A stretch of DNA of 64,000 bases from Agapetus fuscipes (GCA_951799405.1 OX637363.1:7192001-7256000), one strand, 5' to 3'; shown: positions 11,441 to 21,635, counted from the first letter of the stretch. Numbers and translations are program-made. The notes: generated by a model not told the origin, from the letters alone.

Positions 11441-11841
11441 TATGACATCGCCAAGTTTGGCGCTGTCATAGGGGGATGCATGGGGGAGGATTTGAGATCG
11501 CAAACTGGTTCTCGATTATCGCGATCGGACGAACTGCCCAACAAATCTGTCTAGGCAGCCAACCAATGGAGCAAGGGGGAAGGAATCACGGAATCAAATG
11601 GTCTGGACTCACCTTATCTCCAATGGATGCCTCTTTCGCGGAGCACTGGTCGCGTTTTTGTGTGTGGTTTCTCCTTCGTTCGCGCGCGGTGTACACTGCG
11701 ATGGACACGTCTATCCAAGGCCGCGTATGAAGAAGTACTGGCTGGAGACAGGTGATTGGGCAAATCGGATAGGTCAGATTATAGGCACAAGGACAAGGAT
11801 TTTATGGCCAGCTACCCATAACAAACCTACCTAACAGTTCG
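11441..11841 (-). repeat. BEL/Pao 5' LTR
   Basis: Direct repeat of 5343-5743 and upstream with respect to gag. Differences from the 3' LTR are bunched at the primer-binding-site side (U5 end); the remaining roughly 345 bases match except for one position. Confidence 0.85.
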
Positions 11842-11940
11842 AAATATATATAGATATATAGAACATACGAGTACAAGCTACGGGCTGCAGATTTTTCAAA
11901 ACAATTTCAAAAAAGTCAAAATATTTGTCAAATATTTTGA

Positions 11941-12112
11941 CTGTTCCAGGGGAGGTCGGCAAGAGTTGCAGGGTGCATGTTCATTTGATTTTTGGGTTTT
12001 TATATTGTAAGTCCACATGCGGCATGTCTAAGCGCGAACTTATACGTGTCTGCTTGTGAAAATGCAACTAATGTGAATCCTTAATGTTACATATCTTTAC
12101 AACATAGATTAT
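11941..12112 (+). repeat. LINE-tail short repeat, 5'-truncated
   Basis: Begins inside the unit (TGTTCCAGGGGAGGTCGGC) and continues through the AAGCGCGAACTTATACGTG block to the ATAGATTATA end. Confidence 0.7.
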
Positions 12113-12332
12113 ATTCAATTTCTGGTACTGAAGCACTTAATTGCCGAAGTTTAATTTAGGTTTACATGTAAGGTAGCGCGCCGTACGCTTTTTCATGAGC
12201 GTATTAAGTCTGGAATCCGGATTATCATAATAAAACAATGAATATACGGAGCTGTATGGAAACGGAAAATTATTTGTTATAATACTCTTAACACTTAGCA
12301 GTATCGTACTCGCCACAAACGGTCAATTATGA

Positions 12333-12562
12333 ATGTCATTTAAGCATTCAGCTGTGGTGGCAATGTGCCTGAAAACGTATTCAAACGAAAATGACGAAAA
12401 TCATTTAAATGTGGACTGCACATTTGACGTGGACAAAATAGTTTTGACGCCAAATGTTCTTACTGATATTTTGTTATCGGTGGCTAAAGACTCAAATTAT
12501 ATGACGCTTAGCCAACATTCCTTTCAAATAGATGAAATAAAAATAAAATGTATTCGATTACG
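12333..12562 (+). CDS. Candidate exon of an unidentified gene
   Basis: The frame from ATG 12333 is open to a strong donor, ATTACG|GTAAGT, after 12562. It encodes about 76 residues, including TFDVDKIVLTPNVLTDILL, with amino-acid composition and codon use unlike the surrounding repeats. An acceptor (CATTCAG at about 12350) could make the coding start internal. I do not recognise the protein and see no partner exon in the window. It may be a fragment of a gene dispersed by repeat insertion. Confidence 0.35.
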
Positions 12563-12884
12563 GTAAGTATATTATAATTCCACGACCGGTTTCGCAAACA
12601 ATGCGTTCTCATCGTCAGGTGGGTAAATAAATACTCTCAGCACTTACTTAAATGTCTGCAATCAATAGAAAAGAATTTCAAACACTTGGATTAAGAAATC
12701 AAAATAAAAACACGTGCAGGTACTACAATTCGTACTAAAGCGTTTGTACAAAAGCGCGTCATGAGAGCTGCATAAAAAGTTGATTGGTGTACAATAATCT
12801 GGCAAATATTCGCAATCAAAATGGTAGATTTCTTTTACAATTATAAAAAATAGCCATGCTGTTCATTGATTGATTGAATATGAA
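12563..12884. other. Half foldback plus unassigned DNA
   Basis: About 12566-12640 carries the ACCGGTTTCGCAAAC...CATCGTCAGGTGGG motif related to the foldback arm at 4554-4823, but I see no second arm. The rest is AT-rich with no ORF. Confidence 0.4.
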
Positions 12885-12990
12885 TGAATTGAAATATGTA
12901 TGCAAGCGTAGGAAAAATGGAAGCAAATCTGCAGAGACTTAAGTCACGCCTAGCGAAATGGCGGCAGAGTAACAGTAACAATACAATTAC
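12885..12990 (+). mobile_element. RTE LINE 3' terminal scrap
   Basis: Matches the end of the 715-1242 fragment (GAATTGAA..TATGTA..AGGAAAAATGGA, GCGGCAGAGTAACAGTAAC), including a short GTAACA tail. Too short and mutated to be coding. Confidence 0.65.
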
Positions 12991-13140
12991 GCAACAACTA
13001 ATTCTTATATTTTTAGGCACTAATAATCAAAACAAGTATACTCAAAATGGGTGTATATTCCTTGACGGGTGTAAAGGTTGGTGTGAGGCTGACCACTCAT
13101 ACTGTAAAAAATGGTTCACTTTGCCAATGTCACACCTGAT

Positions 13141-13330
13141 GCGATATTCTTTAAAATTCCTTACAAACTTAAGGCGAAAAGCTGGCGATTCGTGTCCAAA
13201 ACCAGTTGGGAGCGCTAGCGCTTGCGAAAGAACTCCATAGATAATAAAATCACAGTACATATTATATCTTATTTTTGGACACGGATCGCCAGCTCGTCGC
13301 CTTAGGTCGCAAGGAATTTAGCACAATAAC
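13141..13330. mobile_element. MITE inserted in a LINE-tail repeat
   Basis: Terminal inverted repeats of the type (A/T)GCG(A/T)TATTCT...AAATTCCTTA enclose a palindromic middle with CCATAGATAATAAAATCACAG. The same element lies at 40888-41058 with TIR GAAGCGCTATTCTGCT. No coding capacity. Confidence 0.75.
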
Positions 13331-13386
13331 GCTTCTGTTCCAGGGAAGGTCGGCAAAAGTTGCAGGGCTTATGTTCATTTGAGGTT

Positions 13387-13524
13387 AGGATTTAACCTTA
13401 AAATACTTTTTTAACTTTGTTACAATTCACTGTGAATTGTAACAAAGTTAAAAAAGTATTTTAATTAATTAAAATGTGCTTTCACAAAGTTACTGCCCAA
13501 AATCTTAATAATAGGATTTAACCT
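13387..13524. mobile_element. 126-bp insertion: perfect hairpin with 12-bp target duplication
   Basis: Arms 13400-13430 and 13432-13462 are exact reverse complements (31 nt, one-base spacer). The 12-mer AGGATTTAACCT occurs at 13387-13398 and again at 13513-13524, duplicating one site of the host repeat. The hairpin sits at one end of the insert, followed by 50 nt of single-copy-looking sequence. Confidence 0.8.
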
Positions 13525-13640
13525 GTAAGTACACATTCAGCATTTGTAAGCGCGAACTTACAGGTATTTGTTTGTGGGCATGCATTTGATATGAGCTTTG
13601 AATGTTAATTTATCCTTGCGGCTTAGATTATAGATTATAG

Positions 13641-14177
13641 ACATGCAAAAGTGGCACGCCTGAATGGCCGTCTGCAGCGAGCGTTAGACATGGGAATGGT
13701 AAATTCTTTGTATTAAAAGATGCTCTACTATTATGCGTGGGCCGGGGTCTCATGATATTACGCGGTATTTCATGACACGTGGACTTTATTGCGAAATACG
13801 CGAATATTTTTCTTCTTCTTCTTTTTAGTGCCACTTCTGTCGAAGGTAGGCAATCATCATGACAATTGGAATCACAATATTATATTCAAGCTGCACGTGT
13901 AGGGCAACTTTTTACTGCATTATCTCCAAAGGATGTTGTTTTCTTTGGGGCTTACGTTTTAGAAAGATACTTTCACACAAAAATAAGATGTTTTATTACA
14001 TTAATATTAAATTATAACATGTTTAATTATTAAAATAATTTATTTAGAACACTCTTGGAAGATGAATCATATCCTCCAGGGGCGTGCATCCCATACAGGC
14101 ACATGCGCCTAAAGGTAGGCAATATGTGGTAAAAACCAATTAAGCTTGGTATTCAGATTTAAAATTCAAAATTTAAG
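13641..14177. other. Unassigned intergenic DNA
   Basis: No gene recognised. A (TTC)n run sits near 13810-13826. A minus-strand 68-residue ORF at 13628-13834 has no features and is likely chance. Confidence 0.4.
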
Positions 14178-15005
14178 TTTTTTTTTTTTTTTTTGTGCAC
14201 AACAGGTCACCCTTATTACAGTGCACCCTCACAGCTATCAACACGCTGGGAGGAACTCTGTTGCTAAATTGTTTAATCTTAATAAATTACATTAAAAAAT
14301 GTCTATATTTGACTTATTTAATGGGGCGTCCACACGCTTGCCAACCATTCACAAGTCAAGCGCACAGTGTGTCGTCTAGAACATGCTAGCTGGACAAAAT
14401 TTTGTCTAATGGACTCATTTTGTCCAGCTAGCATGTTCTAGACGACACACTGTGCGCTTGACTTGTGAATGGTTGGCAAGCGTGTGGACGCCCCATAAGA
14501 GCTTTATACTCCGAGTCACAGGGTGTTGCGCCACGACATCAGTACGGCTTTTCGGTACATGAAATAGATCATGTCCTCGCCCTAGGGTGTAGTCGTCAGG
14601 CACATACAACCTGTAGCCCTCCAACAGGGTGGGACTGTCAATTAAGCCGTTGATGACCTTATGAGTGAGCACCATAAGGGACCTGTTGCGCCTCGTTTCA
14701 AGGCTTCTAAATCCAGTCTCCCGAAGTAGCTCCTCATGATGCATGAATTGTGGGTAACTTCCACACCGCCTCATGAGGAGATACCTCAGAAACTTTTTTT
14801 GGACTTGTTCTATCATATCTATGTACTTCCGCTGGTAAGGAGTCCAAACCTCGACAGCGTACTCTAATTTGGATCGTATAACGCAGCTAAAGATGTCAAC
14901 CATCGCTCTGGGGTCAGTGAGTTGTTTGTTCACTCTGATTACTAATCCCAGCAGCTGGTAGGTTCGAGTAAGTTCGATAGGAGCCACCATTATCACTTCA
15001 GTCAA
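14178..15005 (-). mobile_element. Jockey/CR1-like LINE 3' end, interrupted by a MITE
   Basis: The minus-strand frame 14415-15005 shows the post-RT region RSKLEYAVEVWTPYQRKY, QVQKKFLRYLLMRR and ETRRNRSLMVL typical of Jockey/CR1-type polyproteins. The 3' UTR (14178-14320, GTGCACAACAGG...CAGTGCACCCTC) matches a second copy at 22486-23010. A Harbinger-like MITE sits between UTR and coding part, and the last residues of the frame are MITE-derived. Confidence 0.75.
14322..14495. mobile_element. Harbinger-like foldback MITE with TAA duplication
   Basis: TIR starts TGGGGCGTCCACACGCTTGC and the two arms are almost completely complementary. TAA flanks both sides (14319-14321 and 14496-14498), as for PIF/Harbinger target sites (TWA). 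Related copies are at 33654-33940, and a single end is at about 34202. Confidence 0.8.
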
Positions 15006-15017
15006 TTTAACATATGT

Positions 15018-15165
15018 TCATTTAGGCTTATGTTCATTTGAGAACTGGGTTTTTATATTGTAGGTCCACATGCGGCATGTGTGAGCGCGAAATTATGCGT
15101 GTCTGCTTGTGGGTATGCATTTAATATGAATCTCAAATGATACATATCTTTGCAGCTTAGATTCA
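15018..15165 (+). repeat. LINE-tail short repeat, 5'-truncated
   Basis: Carries TTATGTTCATTTGAGA, GTCCACATGCGGCATGTG and GAGCGCGAAATTATGCG through to GCAGCTTAGATT. It lies immediately right of the Jockey-like ORF. Confidence 0.75.
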
Positions 15166-15560
15166 GATTTAGATAGGATGAAAAATATATCAAAGCATTT
15201 TTAAAGTTCAATTCGAAGCCCACCTACCGATATCAAGTCAAAGGCATTAGGGCACTTCACTTTGTCCGGTCGTAGGATGCTAAAAATATTTTGAAAAATC
15301 AATTTTGTATTGAATATGACGTCCGGAGTTATTCTTCGGGAATAATTTAATAAATCCAAAAATAGACTGAAGCTCGGATATTCAATATTCCGCTTTGTAA
15401 ATAAAAAAGTATACTACAATGATTCCAGATAAGATTTCAGTTAAAAAACGGCACAGTAATATCCTTTAGATTAAAATTCCATATGAAAGTGACCATATAC
15501 ACAATATGAACATACTATGTACTGAATGAAATGTATGAATAATGAGGACATTACATACAA

Positions 15561-15900
15561 ATGTAATTTGTTGTGTATGTTCCTTGACTGATAGGTTGGT
15601 ATGCGGCTTTTTGGAGATTTTTGATAAGCGGTGCACTCTTCGTTCGGCGCAGAGTGATGCTATCAACAAGCTGAAAATGCCATATCGACGGAGCAGAACG
15701 GGCTTTGGGGATAGGGCGTTCAGTTCGGCGGGACCGTTGTGCTGGAACCGGCTGCCTTTGAAGCTGAGGACGGAAACCAGCGAGGAGCGCTTCAGGAAGG
15801 AGCTGAAGACCACCATCTTCACAAGAAGAGAGTGAGCGGTGGGCGCCCTTGGGGTGGCTGGAGCCACTAAACGGCGCCCAAAAGAAGAAAAGTCATCCAA
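15561..15900 (+). mobile_element. CR1/L2-like LINE C-terminus inside a LINE-tail repeat
   Basis: The first 46 bases are the start of a LINE-tail repeat (TGTATGTTCCTTGACTGATAGG). From about 15607 the frame encodes RTGFGDRAFSSAGPLCWNRL followed by LRTETSEERFRKELKTTIF, the signature C-terminus of CR1/L2-clade polyproteins, ending at 15835. A GC-rich inverted repeat (GGGCGCC...GGCGCCC) follows the stop, resembling a 3' UTR hairpin. Confidence 0.65.
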
Positions 15901-15983
15901 ATATATATATAGCTCGCGCCTAGTTTGAAAACCGCTGACCTAGGTACTAAGAACCATAACAATTCTACTCATATTGATTTTAA

Positions 15984-16232
15984 AAATGTTATTTGTTGTG
16001 TATGTTCCTTGACTTATAGGTTGGTATGCGGCTGACCACCCGTGCTGTAGAAAATGGTTCACTTTGCCAATGTCACTCCTGTTTTAGGAAAGGTCGGCAG
16101 GAGTTGCAGGGTGTATGTTCATTTGAGATTCGGGTTTTTATATTGTAGGTCCACATGTTTAAGCGCGAACTTATACGTGTCTGCTTATACCTAATGTGAA
16201 TCTTTAATGTTACATATATTTGCAACTTATAT
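15984..16232 (+). repeat. LINE-tail short repeat, nearly complete
   Basis: Runs from TATGTTCCTTGACTTATAGG through GCTGACCACCCG and CACTCCTGTTTTAGG to CAACTTATATTA. Some bases of the GCGGCATG block are deleted. Confidence 0.8.
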
Positions 16233-16334
16233 TAAAAAGTTATGACCAAAAAGTTGTGACGTCACACGGTCAGATTTTTTAATGTATTTTTTGTTCCTTT
16301 CATGTTGATTATGATAATATGATGATCATGCTCA

Positions 16335-16680
16335 AGGATAGTATAAGGCTGACATCTTATACTATGGAAATCGGTTCACTATTGCTAATGCCACCCATAT
16401 TTCAAAGAAATGCGACAAGACTTGCAGAATTAAGATGCGCTTAAGGTTTGGGTTTCAATGATTTAAATGACGAACAAACACGTGTATTTTTGCGCTTACA
16501 CATGCTGAATGTGTACCTCTCACCAAATAAAATCCAAATCTCAAATAAGCATAAACTATGCAACTCTTGCCGCCCCTCCTTGAATCAGAGAGGATGTTTG
16601 GTGAAAGTGAACTATTATAACAAAATAGACGGTCAGACTTATGCTAAGAGCTAACCTATAAGTCATGGAACAAATCTACA
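16335..16680. repeat. Two LINE-tail repeats fused tail-to-tail (inverted pair)
   Basis: A degenerate + copy (about 16340-16455) turns into a - copy (about 16465-16678) at TTGGGTTTCAATG. The - half ends with AACCTATAAGTCATGGAAC, the usual 5' boundary. Confidence 0.65.
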
Positions 16681-17085
16681 GCTCCAAGGAAGACAGCACT
16701 AAGTCAAAAAAGATAGTTTTGCAGGAGAGCCAATTGAATGTTATTTATTCTATGGAGAACAATGCCTAAACTAATTTTTACATTAATTTATTAACGAATT
16801 TAAAAGCGATAGAGACACGGCTGTCATCTTGGAATGAAGATAATGATTTGTTACCTTCAGAAATGGAAACAAGTAAAAAACCTCAATTTCGGAGTTATGT
16901 ACTTCCTTCTTCCTTGGAGCAGTCGAAATTATACAGAAACACTTTGGAATATTAGGATATTGAATCAGAAATTTGAAATGCTAAATTCGCCATCACTTTA
17001 CGCTATGCTACTAGGCTTCACATATAGTGTAATTTATTTCCGCGTTTTCCACGAAGGTCGCATGCGGTGAGTGGAACTTAAATAT
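16681..17085. other. No gene seen
   Basis: AT-rich DNA with a 78-residue chance ORF (16834-17070) that shows no domain or splice logic. Confidence 0.4.
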
Positions 17086-17600
17086 TTTTACAAGTAAGGG
17101 GGCTAGCCTTACGCCAACTACTTCAGTTAATGTGGGGTTTCCCAGTTCCTGTGGGGGAGGGGGTAAACATCCACGGAATTTAAAAATTCACGTAAAACCA
17201 AAGCGTGCTGGTATAGGTACTTTACGTATTTCTTTTGTTTCATTGTTTTTCGTTTCATCAAAAAGGCATTAAGTATTAAAGGGAAATACGTTTCGTCTCT
17301 TATTATTACATTTTCCATTTTAAGGTCGCACGCAACGCAAAACGCAACCAAACTACACATATAGTGTAACTTCTTGCCGCGTTATCCCCGAAGGGTTTCG
17401 CATGTGGCGAGTGGAACCTATTTATTTTTACAGGTAAGGGGGCCGGCACTACGCCAACTACTTCGGTTGAAGTGGGGGTTTCCCAGCCCCCGATGGGGCT
17501 GGTACTATTTTTTTGTGAAGGCTGAGCAAGACCTTGCCGGTATTTTAATTTTTGGTTTGAAATAAATACCGAAACGGGAAATCATTTCTGGGTGAAATAA
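17086..17600 (-). repeat. Two copies of tRNA-derived SINE family G
   Basis: 17086-17185 is a partial copy and 17350-17600 a fuller one, both antisense to the tRNA-like head. Shared blocks are AGTGTAACTTCTTGCCGCG, CCCGAAGGG, TTTACAGGTAAGGGGGCC, GTTGAAGTGGGGGTTTCCC and CCTTGCCGGTATTTT. Family G recurs at least ten times in the window. Confidence 0.75.
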
Positions 17601-18251
17601 AGCAGTTTAAGCAAGGATAGAAAAAAATCGCGGTTCAAATGCAAAGTCAAAAAAAACCTACAGCCAGTAATTTGTGCAGTGGACTGCACATGACTTGATA
17701 GCATAAAATACGGTAATGTTCAGGACATATTCAATTTTCATAAAAATATTTAGTTTGTATTATTAATGAAGGTAATCTGTTTTTAATTATTGACAATCAG
17801 TCCTTGCTTCAACTTTAGTGCTTGTCCTAAGGCCGGCCTCCTAACCTAAAAAAATAATTGGTTTCACACGCCACATACAAAAAAGCGTCAAGAAGTTGCT
17901 CCATGTGTGCAGCTTAGTTTCGCGACGTCACAACGTAGCGTGGAGCCTTAAGCAAAAGTTGAAAGCGAGTTCATCTTTAATAAATGTTTGAAAGCAAAGT
18001 TTATTATTTTTTGTTTCTTGTTTGCCTTTGAAGATTCGCCAAATAACGCGAAGAAACTTCCGTGAGTTTCTGAAGGAAGAAGTAACGCCTTTAATATGAA
18101 ACAATATCCACAGTCAATTGTGTAATGTTCATGCTTTAAAAGTGAAACAAATAAGAAGAATATTAGTATAACTTATGTGATGAGGGCTGTTTTTTTTAGT
18201 ATTAGATAGATTTATTTTCACACATTTTAGTACTTGACAGGTTAAACATAC
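17601..18251. other. No gene seen
   Basis: AT-rich and without recognisable coding or repeat structure. Confidence 0.4.
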
Positions 18252-18592
18252 TGTTACGATTTTTGGTTCGGATATGTTTAAAATAAAACACTACACTTCT
18301 TTTTACTTATTTATTTTACCCATTTATATTTATTTTTACAAAGACACTCTCAATTATTCCATTACACTGGTTTTAGTTCACTGGTGGAATTTGTTCGATG
18401 TATTGGTGAAGCTCGCAGATGACTGACTCCTAGTGCAAGCAACTTGCACCCTTTTTATACTAAGAAGATGGAACTGTCGAGAACACATTGTTGCTAGACT
18501 GTTAAATTTACAATTAAAGTAATCTAGTGACTTCTCTATTTACACACAATTATTAATCCTACCCACCAATACAATAAAGAATTCCTATTACA
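18252..18592 (-). repeat. Possible solo LTR
   Basis: Starts TGTTACG and ends near CCTATTACA. On the minus strand it has a TATAAAAAGG box (about 18461) followed by a GC-richer segment and AATAAA signals, an LTR-like layout. The matching partner is absent and the boundaries are uncertain. Confidence 0.35.
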
Positions 18593-18664
18593 TAGCTATA
18601 ACTAATACGTATACTTATTTTAATATTACCTATTTACATAAAAATATAATAATTAAAAACATTC

Positions 18665-19142
18665 ATAAGTAACCGAAATCAGCTTAGGAGAAACGGAAGC
18701 CTCTGTCTAAGCTGATTTTCACTCAGGTGAAAGATATCAACCGAAAAGGAGATCTCATTGAGCATAGCCATTGCCCTCCCCACAGTCATAACTCTAGGTA
18801 GGTTAGTCCTGCATCTTGGGAGTAGCAATAGTCTATGCTCACGTTGCCTACAATAATTGTCGGGAACATCCAGATCAATTTGTCCCAGAAGAGCGGGATT
18901 ACAAATCTCACCACGAATCAAGCGGATAAAATGAACTATCAAAAATTCATTCCGTCTTGCCTCCAGGCTACTGAAACCAAGCATGCCGAGTAGGTACAAA
19001 CGCACTTGGATATAGCCAAGGATAATACCCATACGTCCTCATGTAGAGAAATCTCAAGATTTTTTCTGAACCCTCTCCAGCATGAGAACATATTTGGCAC
19101 TATTTGGAGCCCAAACAAGCGAGCCATACTCAAGCCTGCTCC
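18665..19142 (-). mobile_element. Jockey/CR1-like LINE 3' fragment
   Basis: Minus-strand frames at 18679-19032 and 18939-19214 overlap in different phases and together carry LGFSSLEARRNEFLIV and DIFHLSENQLRQRL, matching the Jockey-like C-termini at 14.4 and 22.6 kb. The frame break makes it a pseudogene. Confidence 0.6.
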
Positions 19143-19520
19143 GCTTTTGTATGAATCATACTTCAAGAGCCCTCTGGTTGCATGGTGGTCTCTGTAGAAA
19201 GCGCCAATTCTCAAGCAAGATTCACTAGCTGTAAAGTTGGGCTGGAAGTCTCATCACCACGGTAATTCTTACCTACCGAATATCGGTAATATTTGTATGA
19301 AGACCTGCCAATCCAAGATGGCCGCAAGTGAACAGCTGATTAGTCTTGATACAAATATTACCGATGTTCGGTAGGTAAGAATTACCGTGGTGATGAGACT
19401 ACCATCACCGGATGGACCTTTGGTGACCCGTATTTAGAAAAGGCAGAGGATTTTTTAACACAGCGAAGAACATGTTTGAAAAATAAATGATATTTTGGTG
19501 ATCTTTCATAAAATGCTGCT
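19143..19520 (-). repeat. SINE family Q, minus copy, split by a MITE
   Basis: The 3' tail (tail i: TTTTGTATGAATCATACTTC) starts at 19143, the body runs to GGGCTGGA at 19246, and continues after the MITE with TGGACCTTTGGTGACCCG. It lies tail-away from the + SINE that begins at 19522. Confidence 0.65.
19247..19400. mobile_element. Foldback MITE (AGTCTCATCACCACGGTA ends)
   Basis: The arms AGTCTCATCACCACGGTAAT and its complement (19381-19400) extend about 50 bases inward through ACCTACCGAATATCGGTAAT. The middle holds CAAGATGGCCGCAAGTG. The same core lies inside the larger MITEs at 41785-42027 and 63295-63482. Confidence 0.75.
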
Positions 19521-19521
19521 T

Positions 19522-19757
19522 TGACCTGTCCGTAGTTCAGTGGTAGTACTTCGGACTCTGAATGGGAAGGTTGTGGGTTCGATTCCCGGCGGAGCACAAA
19601 AAATATACCATTTATATTTTCAAATTTGCTCTTCGCTGGGTTGAAAAATACATACACCTTTACGAATGACCGGTCACCAAAGGTCCATCCAGCCTTAAAG
19701 CAACTGGGTCTTGCTTGAGAATTGGCGCTTTGTAGCGACGACGATCAAGCTCGTAAA
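19522..19757 (+). repeat. SINE family Q with tRNA-Gln-like head
   Basis: The head contains an A box (TAGTTCAGTGGTAGTAC), an anticodon region with CTCTGAA (CTG, Gln) and a B box (GGTTCGATTCC). The body is GCTGGGTTGAAAAAT..., GACCGGTCACCAAAGGTCC, and CAACTGGGTCTTGCTTGAG. Internal RNA polymerase III promoter boxes are intact in this copy. Confidence 0.8.
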
Positions 19758-19763
19758 AAAAAG

Positions 19764-20015
19764 GTCGATAGCTCAATTGGTAGAATGCTTGCATTCCATG
19801 CCGAGAACAAGGGTCAATATCAAGGTTTACTCAGCCTTCACAAGAAATGAGAACCAGCCCCCCCCGGGGAGCTGGGAAACCCCCACTTCAACTGGTTGGT
19901 GTGAGGCCAGCCCCCTTACCTGTAAAAATAAATAGATCCCGAATCGCCACATGCGACCCGTTCGGGGAGAACGCAGGCAAGAAGTTACACTATATGTGTA
20001 GCTTACTTGCGTTTT
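19764..20015 (+). repeat. SINE family G, + copy
   Basis: tRNA-like head GGTCGATAGCTCAATTGGTA, body from AGGTTTACTCAGCCTTCACA, a C-rich block, CCCCCTTACCTGTAAAAATA and the terminal GTTACACTATATGTGTAGCTT. The head lacks part of the B box. Confidence 0.75.
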
Positions 20016-20240
20016 CAGCCAATTTACAGGACAGCTTCCAAAGCAATTATTCCCACGAGCAAAAAGGCCGTAGATATATTGAACGTGATGACAAAGGACC
20101 TTCCGAACATTATTGGCTGCCAATGGAGGTACATCCTATTTATAATCTGGTTACGAAACGGGGCGTACATTTTTTTATCATCACCTAAACTATCGCATAA
20201 CAATCTTGCGCAAAAAATAATGAATGACAATCAGGAATGA
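20016..20240. other. Ambiguous open frames on both strands
   Basis: On + a plausible exon lies between an acceptor (TTTACAG, 20029) and a possible donor (GGAG|GTACAT). On - a 68-residue frame ends in a hydrophobic segment (SFVITFNISTAFLLVGIIAL) that could be a membrane helix, followed by a possible donor GTAAAT. I cannot tell which strand, if either, is real. The tract is not one of the repeats I can name. Confidence 0.25.
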
Positions 20241-20277
20241 TCGCGTAGCGCCACATATGAATAGTATACATAAGTGT

Positions 20278-20630
20278 ATAATCTAAGTTAAAAATATACA
20301 TTAACATTTAAGATTCATGTATTAATGCATGCCCACAAACAGACAGTGTAAGTTTGCGCTTATAACTGCTGCATGCGTACTTACAAATTTAAATCCAAAT
20401 CTCACGTACGTGTCTGGTTGTGAGAATGCATGTAATGTGAATCTCCAATGTAACATATCTTTGCAACTTACATAAGATTAGATTAGATTAGAAATAAACA
20501 TGAACTCTGCAATTTTTGTAGACCTTTCTGAAGCAGGGGTGACATCGGTAAGGTGATTAATTTTTTACAGTAACTGTGGTCAGCCTCTTACCAACCATAA
20601 GTGTACACTAAAAACAAATGAATGACAATC
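20278..20630. repeat. Triple mosaic of LINE-tail repeats (-/+/-)
   Basis: About 20278-20405 is minus (CATGCCCACAAACAGACAG), 20403-20495 plus (ACGTGTCTGGTTGTGAGAATG, ending GATTAGATTAGATTAG), and 20500-20615 minus (GAAGCAGGGGTGACATCGG). Only the middle piece keeps the ATTAG tail. Confidence 0.65.
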
Positions 20631-20667
20631 AGATGTGACTGAATCGTTTAGATCATGGCAAGTATAC

Positions 20668-20836
20668 TAAAGGCCCATCCAGGCTTACAGCAACTGGGTC
20701 TTGCTTGAGTATTGGCACTTTATAGCACGACCAAGCTCGTAAACACATCTGCGGCACTACAAAAATTTTCATAGACCCCTAGAGTCTTTGAGTTCTAGGG
20801 AGTCTCCCAAACAGGATTTCTTTAAAAAAAGTACCA
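20668..20836 (+). repeat. SINE family Q 3' half with tail ii
   Basis: Carries GCAACTGGGTCTTGCTTGAG, then CATCTGCGGCACTAC and CATAGACCCCTAGAGTCTTTG. The tRNA-like head is absent. Confidence 0.7.
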
Positions 20837-21293
20837 ATCGTTTGATAGACAGTCCTACCCTATTGGAGGGTTTTAGATTGTTTGAACCCATTTGAAGTTG
20901 TAGTTTGAATACATTTTCATTTTATTTGAAAAACGCAAAGAAGCTGCACATATTAGTGCTACTTTTTAAGCGTTTGACATGCCTAATCTAGGGTCATCGT
21001 TCAAAAATATTTAATGTTGTCTTCATCCATCATTCAAAAACTGCATACAAACGTTGAATGTCGCAAGTTAACCGGTTGTGTATGGGAGGCTTGTGCTGTG
21101 ACGTCATGTCGAATAAAATATTTATCCTGGTTCGACTCCACAAAGAGAACCTTCATAGCCATACTGCATTCTGCATACAATTTTATTCTGTGGCTGTATC
21201 CAGCTGCCGTTCCACTAAAGTTGGTCGGAACCTCTGTTCTTGTTGCAATTGTAAGAGTCAGTTGATCAAAAAAAAAAACTTAGTCGGTATATA
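20837..21293. other. Unassigned
   Basis: No gene recognised. Overlapping ORFs of 78-83 residues at 21014-21294 lack features. Confidence 0.35.
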
Positions 21294-21635
21294 ATTTGTT
21301 GGGTATGTTCCTTGACTAATAGGTTGGTATGCGGGTGACCACCCATGCTGTAGACGTAGAAAATGTTTCACTTTGCCAATGTCAACCTTGTTTCAGAGAA
21401 GGTCGGCAGGAGTTGAAGGGTGTATGTTAATTTACGATTTGGGTTTTTATATTGTAGGTTCACATGCGGCATGTTTAAACACGAACTTAAACGTGTCTGC
21501 TTGTGAAAATGCATATAATGTGAATCTTTAATGTTACAGATATTTGCATCTGTCTGTCGTGGGTGTCATTGGCAAAGTGAATCTTTTTTTACAATTTGGA
21601 AGGTAAGCTTAATATCAACATATAAGTCAAGATAT
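21294..21635. repeat. LINE-tail repeat (+) followed by inverted partial copy (-)
   Basis: 21294-21560 runs from GTATGTTCCTTGACTAATAGG to ATATTTGCATCTG. 21562-21635 is the 5' part of a minus copy (GGTGTCATTGGCAAAGTGAA ... ATATAAGTCAAG). Confidence 0.7.

Larger units (their letters stand above)
5343..11841 (-). mobile_element. Full-length BEL/Pao LTR retrotransposon
   Basis: A 6.5-kb element bounded by direct repeats of about 395-400 bp and coding on the minus strand. Domain order is Pao-type gag (DUF1759-like), zinc knuckles, aspartic protease, RT with YMDD, RNase H, then integrase and the DUF5641-like tail; this order defines BEL/Pao. A candidate polypurine tract (CCCCCC on the + strand, about 5755) lies beside the 3' LTR. 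AT-rich flanks resembling each other (ATATATAGATATATA) sit outside both LTRs. No envelope gene is seen. One frameshift near 7505-7560 separates gag-RT from integrase, so this copy is probably not autonomous. Confidence 0.92.
13052..13640 (+). repeat. LINE-tail short repeat split by two nested insertions
   Basis: The unit begins near 13057 (CTTGACGGGTGTAAAGGTTGG), reaches GTCACACCTG at about 13139, resumes at TTCCAGGGAAGGTCGG (about 13336), stops again at GGATTTAACC, resumes at 13513 and ends at CTTAGATTATAG. The interruptions are a MITE (13141-13330) and a hairpin insert (13399-13524), so both came later. Confidence 0.75.

Noticed and set aside
19522..19600. tRNA-Gln gene
   Set aside because: Head looks like tRNA-Gln with A and B boxes, but the acceptor ends do not pair and a constant SINE body follows, as in the other copies.
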